Shown: positions 6,757 to 11,371 of the stretch, one piece after another
How positions within the stretch are numbered: position 1 is the first letter of the stretch
Layout: each line of letters starts with the position of its first letter
NCBI GenBank assembly: GCA_001796785.1
Contig: MGNL01000052.1
Location: 1-11,371, forward strand
Direction: 5' to 3'
Source of the DNA: Chloroflexi bacterium RBG_16_51_16
Lineage (GTDB): Bacteria > Chloroflexota > Anaerolineae > Anaerolineales > Villigracilaceae
Length of the DNA stretch: 11,371 nucleotides
The notes under the pieces: model-generated
What the model was told of the DNA's origin: nothing
Databases searched by the model: none
What the model saw: the letters and a program-made list of their open reading frames with translations, nothing else
Position numbers and translations under genes: made by a program

Positions 6757-9201
6757 CTATACAGGTTCCCCGCTCCAACGGGTTCGTATTCCCTGAACAA
6801 GATTCCAGGCCCCTCCGCCAAGGATCATGGAAGCGGCAATGACGAGTCCCAGGCTGTAAGCGTCCCACCAGATTCGTGCCGTACCCGGGCGGCTGGCGTT
6901 GTTCTGTTCGAGAATCGCAGCGCCGGATAAACCACTCACCAGACCGGATACCTGCCGTGAATCGACATAAGGCTGGATCATGGGCGCAGCCTGAGCACTA
7001 GCAGCCAGAACGAACGGTGCTGAGCCGCGATAAGGACCGGCTTGTTCGATCCATACCCGCGCCGAGTCGACATCATCCGTCAACAGGATGAGCGCGGCAA
7101 AATCAGACAACCGGGTTACACCCTGGAGCGCGGGTGCGGTCCATGCAAGATCCTTATTGAAATCCAATGGTTTCGCGGCAACAGGATCCTGGGAGAAGGC
7201 GAGCACGCCCGTCAATCCGCCCGGCAAGAAGCCCAGATCAATATACTGGCTACCGGTCTGATAGTTATGTCCCGCGAGAAACGACGTGGTGATCAACTTT
7301 TCAGCAAGCAGGTTACCGGTGGTTTTGGTGGAGATCAAAGCCAGGCGCGGATGGCGAAGCAAGATCATGTGATCGAGCAGCGGTACAGCCACCGCTTCCA
7401 TTTCCGCAGAGCGCGCCGGCTCATAATCCACGATGACCAGAACTGGAGAATTTTCAGGGAGCGATTCGACCACCTGGAGTGCAGACGTCGATGCGACAGG
7501 CCATTGGACAGGCAGCCGGAAAACCCGGGAGCCCGTCAGCAACAAACCCGTCACGAAAACAATAAGCAGAGCACTGATGGTCCAACCAAGCAGCTTCTGG
7601 ATACTAATTCGCTGGATCGACTTGACCGGTTGAGAGATGGTTTCGGCTTCCAGGATCCGTTCAAACAAGGCTGCGTGGGAATGTTGTTCCTCATTTACAC
7701 TCAGCTTGATACCAACCTTGGTTGGAACGACCGAGCGGATGGGAGTCGACATAGTGGGCAGCACTCCCTGTAGCCCAGCTAATGCTCCCTTACTTTCAAG
7801 AGTCTGGTCGGTTGAGGCGGTACTTCGGCGAGAAATTGATTCAACCGGACGCATCGCCTGGACCCATGAGGGTAAACTGGCGGGTGAGATTGCCTCCGAT
7901 GTAGAACCTGGAGAAGAGGGAGTCGAAGAGTCCAACTGATCCGCACCTGGCTTTGAGAGCCAATCCGGCAATTCCGTGAAAAGGGATTCCATATCCTGAT
8001 CCGAAAGAGGATCTTTTGCCAATGTACTGCCCGGGACTGGCTCTCTTGCGAATGGAGTACCTGATTGCGGTTGAGGCGGCTCGATGGAAGACAAAGCTGA
8101 AGGTTTTTGATCCTCCGCCTGAGGTGGAAAAGCCAATTCATCCTTTGGAGGTTCTGCAGGAAATTCGGATCTCGGCCAGTCCATCTCCTTTTGTGATCCG
8201 GATCGATCCCGTGTGCCCGCATCCTCAAACGTGGATGACGGCGCGGCAGCCTGCAGCCATTCTGGAATTTCAGATTTACGGGATTCGGTTTGCTCAGGAG
8301 TGGGCGATTGATTCCGCAGCCATGGAGGAAGCTTTTCTGAAGACTCAGGCGCAGGGACCTGCTCTTCACTCCCCTGGGAACCCAGGCGTGCCAGCCATTC
8401 ATTGTCCGATTCGAGTTTTTCGATAACCCCGCGCTCACGCTCATCACTGTTATCCATAGCCGTTAATGGACTGGAGATCTCACCATTTAATATTGATAAA
8501 TCCGAGAGCCACTCCGTGGAGGGCGCCTCCTTCGGGGAAGTGGAATCCTGATCCTCGAAATTTGCTGCGCCCGGTGGTCCAGAAACGTTAGTATCCGCTT
8601 CGAGCCTGGCCTTTTCCAGCCAGTCAGTTAACTCATCTCCACCGTAATCCACATTGGATTGGAGTTGAGCCAACCACGCGGGCATACTGTCACGTTCTTT
8701 TTTCGCGTCTTCATCCGGCTGCAGTCTTGGGGCTTGAGTGGCTGGAATGCCACCGGAGGTCAATTCTGAGTCCGGTTCAGCGCCAGGCTGATCTTTGGGT
8801 TGTAATCCAGGAAAAACATCGCGGGTTTTTTTGGTTGGGCGAGACTCACCGGTAATACTCGCGAGCCATTCCGGCAGGGGATCGTCTTCGTCGCTCGCCG
8901 TCGAGCGCAGACCAGCCAGCAAGTCCTGGCTTTCAAGGTTGGCAGGCGATTCGCTTGAAGCAATCCCTGTTTCATCGCGAAGGGTCTTTTGTAAATCGAG
9001 GCGTGACTTTTGCAGCCAAGCCGGGAGCAGCGGCTCGGATCCAATAGCAGGTTTTTCGCTGGGAGGAATATCACCCTGATCAGATGATCCTGACTGGGGG
9101 TTGCCCTCTTCCAGAGGTTCGAGACGCGCCTGGCAGTAAAAGCAAAACTCGCGAGTTTGATTATTTGTCTTACCGCAGGATGGGCAAATAATCTCGGCCA
9201 T
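6757..9201 (-). CDS. Zinc-ribbon membrane protein with long PxWL-repeat tail and extracytoplasmic domain
   Basis: An 814-residue protein of unknown function with four visible parts. Residues 6-23 hold a zinc ribbon (Cys6, Cys9, Cys20, Cys23; 'CPSCG' and 'CFYC'). Residues about 28-530 are acidic, Ser/Pro/Glu-rich and probably disordered, with ten short Trp motifs of the form [hydrophobic]-P-x-W-L. A membrane helix spans about 538-558. Residues 575-770 look like an alpha/beta domain ('SPVLVIVDYEP' at 585-595, 'FLPGGLTGVLAF' at 658-669, 'FAALILLTDD' at 701-710), followed by a second helix at about 781-797 and a short tail. By the positive-inside rule the ribbon and repeat tail are cytoplasmic and the alpha/beta domain is outside. 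The ATG at 9201 is chosen over upstream starts because the ribbon begins there, GGAGG precedes it by six bases, and it overlaps the previous TAA by one base (TAATG). I recall similar zinc-ribbon/W-L proteins in other Anaerolineae, but no function. Confidence 0.9.
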   Translation of the reverse strand: MAEIICPSCGKTNNQTREFCFYCQARLEPLEEGNPQSGSSDQGDIPPSEKPAIGSEPLLPAWLQKSRLDLQKTLRDETGIASSESPANLESQDLLAGLRSTASDEDDPLPEWLASITGESRPTKKTRDVFPGLQPKDQPGAEPDSELTSGGIPATQAPRLQPDEDAKKERDSMPAWLAQLQSNVDYGGDELTDWLEKARLEADTNVSGPPGAANFEDQDSTSPKEAPSTEWLSDLSILNGEISSPLTAMDNSDERERGVIEKLESDNEWLARLGSQGSEEQVPAPESSEKLPPWLRNQSPTPEQTESRKSEIPEWLQAAAPSSTFEDAGTRDRSGSQKEMDWPRSEFPAEPPKDELAFPPQAEDQKPSALSSIEPPQPQSGTPFAREPVPGSTLAKDPLSDQDMESLFTELPDWLSKPGADQLDSSTPSSPGSTSEAISPASLPSWVQAMRPVESISRRSTASTDQTLESKGALAGLQGVLPTMSTPIRSVVPTKVGIKLSVNEEQHSHAALFERILEAETISQPVKSIQRISIQKLLGWTISALLIVFVTGLLLTGSRVFRLPVQWPVASTSALQVVESLPENSPVLVIVDYEPARSAEMEAVAVPLLDHMILLRHPRLALISTKTTGNLLAEKLITTSFLAGHNYQTGSQYIDLGFLPGGLTGVLAFSQDPVAAKPLDFNKDLAWTAPALQGVTRLSDFAALILLTDDVDSARVWIEQAGPYRGSAPFVLAASAQAAPMIQPYVDSRQVSGLVSGLSGAAILEQNNASRPGTARIWWDAYSLGLVIAASMILGGGAWNLVQGIRTRWSGEPV
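7855..9027 (-). repeat. Array of ten short Trp-Leu motifs in a disordered protein tail
   Basis: This stretch encodes residues 59-449 of the 814-aa protein. Ten related motifs occur with Trp at 62, 112, 176, 194, 231, 269, 294, 315, 414 and 446. Examples are LPAWLQKS, LPEWLASI, MPAWLAQL, LTDWLEKA, LPPWLRNQ, IPEWLQAA, LPDWLSKP and LPSWVQAM. Spacing is irregular, from 18 to 99 residues, and the DNA between copies is not conserved, so this is a repeated short linear motif rather than a DNA repeat. The first copies carry charged, potentially helical flanks. A second small motif, 'LLAGLRS' at 94-100 and 'ALAGLQGVLP' at 473-482, brackets the array. Confidence 0.85.
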
Positions 9202-9815
9202 TAACTGCCTCCGTAAGGCCGATCGATGGTCATCAGCACCCGGAGACCGGTCGTCAACGTGCCCAAAGCCACACCGATCAATATGCCGCGGGCACCACCC
9301 AGCGCCAGGACTTGAGTCAGCCATGGCTGCAGAACGGTTCCGATCAACGGCAGTTCACCGAAGGGCAGCGTGGCTGATCCGATCAACACAAGAACAACGG
9401 TACACAGAAAGACAATACTCATGAGGTCAGCCCGGCGACGCAACAAGCGGATTGCAGCGTAGATGAGCGTTACGGCAAGCAGTGCCATCAGGGTACCTTC
9501 GGTTGGAAGGATCACCGCATTAAAAACTGCATGGGCAACCGGATGATTGGGTCCCAATACCAGGGTAAAGAAAAAAACAGCAGCAAGGGAGATGAACAGG
9601 AGAAAGCTATAGGGAGTACCCTTCTCCCGCCTCCGAATTCGATCCGCATGGACACTGATCAACCCAAAGACACCTAAAAACGAAGCTACGCCGACCAGAA
9701 TGATGCACCAACGCAAGAGCATATTTTGTACGGGCTGCAGGGCTGGTAAAAAATAACCGAGCAGGACGAGGCTCCCAGCCAGGACGGCAATCAACACGGA
9801 AAGGATCCGGATCAA
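9201..9815 (-). CDS. Six-helix integral membrane protein of unknown function
   Basis: A 204-residue polytopic membrane protein that I do not recognise. Hydrophobic segments lie at about 4-24, 36-56, 70-88, 106-124, 132-149 and 170-190. The loops 'DRIRRREKG' (58-66) and 'RLLRRRAD' (123-130) are strongly basic and should be cytoplasmic, which places both termini inside. The C-terminal segment is Gly-rich ('LGGARGILIGVALG', 172-185). No enzyme motif is seen. The start is an unusual TTG at 9815 that overlaps the upstream TGA stop (TTGA); a GTG at codon 7 (9797) is the alternative, and neither has a strong ribosome binding site. The stop overlaps the ATG of the 814-aa gene by one base. It resembles the 224-aa protein in size and helix number, but no clear sequence similarity is visible by eye. 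Confidence 0.8.
   Translation of the reverse strand: MIRILSVLIAVLAGSLVLLGYFLPALQPVQNMLLRWCIILVGVASFLGVFGLISVHADRIRRREKGTPYSFLLFISLAAVFFFTLVLGPNHPVAHAVFNAVILPTEGTLMALLAVTLIYAAIRLLRRRADLMSIVFLCTVVLVLIGSATLPFGELPLIGTVLQPWLTQVLALGGARGILIGVALGTLTTGLRVLMTIDRPYGGS
9208..9212 (-). promoter_or_regulatory. Ribosome binding site that decides the 814-aa start
   Basis: GGAGG on the minus strand, six bases before the ATG at 9201 and within the last codons of the 204-aa gene. It places the start directly in front of the zinc ribbon and excludes the 41-residue upstream extension. Confidence 0.75.
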
Positions 9816-10543
9816 ATTACACCCATAAGCCTGGCAGCCGCACCACCCAGAAGGACGAGGATCACAAACCAGCGCATCACATCCTGGACTGTCAGGCTGG
9901 CAGTGTGGGATGGACTACCGCCTAGATAGGCACTCGCAGCGAATAATTCCTCGCCGATGAGAGGTTCGTGGGAAGAAGCAAATAATACGGACTGTGCGGC
10001 GAGGTCATCGCTGGCACCAAGAACGGTAGCATGGGCTCTTTCGGCCGAATCAACGATCAGACCAGCCTCGGCACCGAAGCGACCACTTAAGATCAGCGTC
10101 GATACCGGTTCAACCTGGAACAATGGCATGAGTCCAGCCGCATATCCCAGAGGGCTCAACCCCACGAGACGCCCGGTCGTAGGTTCAAACAATTCAGGTG
10201 CTCCGGCTGCGTCGTATCCGGACTTGAGCGTGTCCTGGGAGAGGAGAGCCAGGCTGGCTTCCCCCGAGGAAGCGACCGGGGGCAGATCACCGACGGAGGT
10301 ACGCTCGGAGAGTTGGCGGAGCATCGCCAGGCTTGCGAGGGATGATCCGGCGCCAGAAGAGATCAGGTTTGCGTGCCCGAGTCCAATGTGAAGGCGAGTT
10401 CCCGCTTCGACACTGTACCCAAGCTCGCGTTTCAAGCGTGCCAGGGCTGGCAAGTCCCTGTATGTACGAGGCGACCTTCGATTCCACAGGGCAAGGATTA
10501 GCAACAGCACCAGGCTGGCTGCAATCCAAAGCAGACCGGTCAT
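9812..10543 (-). CDS. DUF6754-like protein with one helix at each end
   Basis: A 243-residue protein with a hydrophobic helix at 3-20, a soluble alpha/beta core at about 35-220 and a second helix at about 224-240. The first helix is followed by the basic stretch 'NRRSPRTYRD' (21-30), so the core is probably cytoplasmic. The core begins 'EAGTRLHIGLGHANL' (46-60) and contains 'SLAMLRQLSERTSVGDLPP' (71-89) and 'LALLSQDTLKSGY' (98-110). From memory this matches DUF6754, a family of unknown function seen in Chloroflexota; I cannot verify it here. Residues 145-200 have a beta/alpha pattern ('STLILSGRFGAEAGLIVDSA') suggestive of a ligand-binding fold, which is only an impression. Its ATG overlaps the previous gene's stop by four bases (ATGA), and its own stop overlaps the next start, so it is translationally coupled on both sides. 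Confidence 0.85.
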   Translation of the reverse strand: MTGLLWIAASLVLLLILALWNRRSPRTYRDLPALARLKRELGYSVEAGTRLHIGLGHANLISSGAGSSLASLAMLRQLSERTSVGDLPPVASSGEASLALLSQDTLKSGYDAAGAPELFEPTTGRLVGLSPLGYAAGLMPLFQVEPVSTLILSGRFGAEAGLIVDSAERAHATVLGASDDLAAQSVLFASSHEPLIGEELFAASAYLGGSPSHTASLTVQDVMRWFVILVLLGGAAARLMGVI

Positions 10544-10782
10544 GTACCCAGACTACCTTTTAGATATTCCGCGAAGCGGCGCGTTTCAACATCATCTTCA
10601 AGCAAGCGTGCGAGTGAGTTGAGCTGTTGATTGGAAAACAAGCCGCTGCTGAAGTAAATCATTTGAGCGCCGATTGCGGTGAGTGGGGCGGCAGCTTCGA
10701 GAAATGCGGCTGTGATGTGGTGAAGTCGATAACGACGGAGCGTTTCTGCCCACTGCCGCCAGAAATCACGCACTGGATTCAT
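10540..10782 (-). CDS. Small protein of unknown function opening the minus-strand cluster
   Basis: An 80-residue protein that I do not recognise. The N-terminus is basic and aromatic ('DFWRQWAETLRRYRLHH', 6-22). Residues about 23-48 are moderately hydrophobic and could be a single helix lying in or on the membrane. Residues 50-80 look like amphipathic helices ('LNSLARLLEDDVETRRF'). It is judged real because its TGA overlaps the ATG of the next gene by four bases, its strand and codon use match the run, and nothing else explains the space. No ribosome binding site precedes the ATG at 10,782. Instead a TATACT box ends seven bases before it, compatible with a leaderless message. It could be an accessory or assembly subunit for the membrane proteins that follow; that is inference from position. 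Confidence 0.7.
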   Translation of the reverse strand: MNPVRDFWRQWAETLRRYRLHHITAAFLEAAAPLTAIGAQMIYFSSGLFSNQQLNSLARLLEDDVETRRFAEYLKGSLGT

Positions 10783-10789
10783 ACGAAAG

Positions 10790-10795
10790 AGTATA
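10790..10795 (-). promoter_or_regulatory. Candidate -10 box for a leaderless transcript
   Basis: TATACT on the minus strand, with exactly seven bases between it and the ATG at 10,782. Transcription starting at the usual distance would begin on or next to the A of the ATG. There is no convincing -35 at 16-18 bases upstream (GC-rich there). An overlapping TATGCT lies five bases further up. Confidence 0.4.
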
Positions 10796-10869
10796 GCATA
10801 TTTGAAATCACAGCCGTCGGAGCGAGATTCAACTAGACAAGTTGTTCATCGAAAAATGTATGCTCAGTG

Positions 10870-10898
10870 AGTATATAAGCGATACACAGGTTTGCGAA
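10870..10898 (-). promoter_or_regulatory. Candidate sigma-70-type promoter for the minus-strand cluster
   Basis: On the minus strand, TTCGCA (10,893-10,898) and TATACT (10,870-10,875) are separated by 17 bases, matching the consensus at four and five of six positions. It would give a leader of roughly 80 bases before the 80-aa gene, but that leader has no ribosome binding site near the ATG. It lies in the only sizeable non-coding gap upstream of the cluster. Confidence 0.4.
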
Positions 10899-10943
10899 CC
10901 GGAATAATGACCATAATAAATAGATGGGTTTAGATAATAAGAT

Positions 10944-10975
10944 GATTAGGTGATTAGGTGATTAGAGGATTAGCG
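10944..10975. repeat. Four-copy 8-bp tandem repeat (GATTAGNN)
   Basis: Four head-to-tail 8-bp units start at 10,944, 10,952, 10,960 and 10,968: GATTAGGT, GATTAGGT, GATTAGAG and GATTAGCG. The first six bases are identical in all four. It lies in the spacer about 50 bases upstream of the better candidate promoter. It may be a replication-slippage repeat or a run of binding sites; the sequence does not decide. Confidence 0.85.
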
Positions 10976-11069
10976 GAGATACAGATAGAAAGGGTTCAGA
11001 AGAAGGTAGGTGATCCTGGAATGGAATTTGAATTGAAGGTACCGGAGTTAATTGGTTTGATGAATAGGT

Positions 11070-11371
11070 TTACACAACCGGAGCAGGCTGCGCTGAAGCT
11101 GAATAAAACTCCCTTAGGAAACTGGATGGATGGGTGGCGAGCAAGCGCGGAGCTGAAAATCCCGCTTCAAGTGCGAGGCTGCGAAAAGTAACATATGAAA
11201 ATGGGTATGGAACCCAAGGATTCCCCTTATCGACGTTATATTCAACAACCAGGAGCATGCCCCGTGGAGTTAAATATTTTTTCAAGTGCTTCAGGATTTT
11301 GATTTTATCTTTAATGAAGTGAAGCGAATTAGCCATCAGCAGCCCGTCCAATGCAGGCAGGTCGAGGAGTG
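11070..11371 (-). CDS. Class I SAM-dependent methyltransferase, C-terminal part (5' partial)
   Basis: The 3' end of a gene whose start lies beyond the right edge; the frame is open to the edge. About 100 residues are visible. The pattern is typical of the last third of a class I methyltransferase: an Asp-containing strand-4 segment ('LDGLLMANSLHFI'), a helix with 'ILKHLKKYLTPRG', strand 5 'MLLVVEYNVD', then a late helix and strand around 'LALEAGFSAPRLL'. The SAM-binding glycine loop would be upstream, outside the window. A TTG at 11,351 could be taken as a start, but that would cut off the SAM-binding half, so the partial reading is preferred. The substrate cannot be judged. It shares the strand of the cluster but is separated by 287 bases, so it is probably a separate unit. 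Confidence 0.8.
   Translation of the reverse strand, partial: LLDLPALDGLLMANSLHFIKDKIKILKHLKKYLTPRGMLLVVEYNVDKGNPWVPYPFSYVTFRSLALEAGFSAPRLLATHPSSFLREFYSASAQPAPVV

Larger units (their letters stand above)
10783..11069. other. AT-rich intergenic spacer
   Basis: A 287-base gap between the methyltransferase stop and the first gene of the minus-strand cluster. It is AT-richer than the coding DNA: 10,921-10,980 has 21 G+C of 60, against 41 of 60 for 1741-1800. It holds the two candidate promoters and the 8-bp tandem repeat listed separately. I see no strong hairpin terminator for the methyltransferase and no RNA gene. Confidence 0.7.

Noticed and set aside
7042..7773. Long open frame (243 codons) on the plus strand inside the 814-aa gene
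   Set aside because: It is antisense to a well-supported gene with clear domains and has an Arg/Gln-rich, low-complexity translation typical of a shadow frame.
7779..8447. Second open frame (222 codons) on the minus strand within the PxWL region
   Set aside because: It is a frame-shifted reading of the 814-aa gene. The repeated Trp motifs, zinc ribbon and coupled start all belong to the other frame.
10944..10975. CRISPR-like array
   Set aside because: The units are 8 bp and abut directly with no spacers, so this is a simple tandem repeat.
10958..11191. Plus-strand open frame of 77 codons at the right end
   Set aside because: It overlaps the methyltransferase fragment in antisense and has no ribosome binding site or family signal.

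Overview
The window looks like a chromosomal segment from a Chloroflexota bacterium, most likely class Anaerolineae. This is inferred from protein style rather than any marker gene: Thr/Pro-rich linkers with 'PTAT' and 'SPTP' runs, an integral membrane protein fused to an SH3b domain, an LPxTG-like tail, and a zinc-ribbon membrane protein full of 'P-x-W-L' motifs. There are no RNA genes, insertion sequences, phage genes or CRISPR arrays. Coding density is high until about 10,780, after which the DNA becomes AT-richer.

Layout. (1) 2-2522, plus strand: the 3' part of a DUF389-like membrane protein ending in an SH3b domain, then a complete phosphoglucomutase/phosphomannomutase. (2) 2551-2578: a perfect 11-bp inverted repeat between convergent genes, probably a two-way terminator. 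(3) 10,782 down to 2592, minus strand: eight genes in a row. In order they encode an 80-aa small protein, a 243-aa DUF6754-like two-helix protein, a 204-aa six-helix protein, an 814-aa zinc-ribbon/PxWL-repeat/two-helix protein, a 224-aa six-helix protein, a 585-aa MutL-type ASKHA ATPase, a 351-aa beta-rich protein of unknown function, and a 173-aa surface protein with an LPGTG tail. The first five are joined by stop/start overlaps of 4, 3 and 1 bases and a one-base gap. The sixth follows after 43 bases, the seventh after one base, and the last after 109 bases with its own strong ribosome binding site. (4) 10,783-11,069: an AT-rich spacer with two candidate promoters and a four-copy 8-bp tandem repeat. 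(5) 11,070 to the right edge: the 3' end of a class I SAM-dependent methyltransferase on the minus strand.

The most interesting part is the eight-gene minus-strand cluster. MutL-type ATPases are known from glutamate mutase loci, but no mutase or B12 gene is visible here. The ATPase instead sits among five or six uncharacterised membrane proteins, one with a zinc ribbon and ten Trp-Leu motifs in a long disordered cytoplasmic tail. My inference is an undescribed membrane complex served by a cytoplasmic actin-fold ATPase, by analogy with PilM or FtsA. This rests on gene context and motif reading only.
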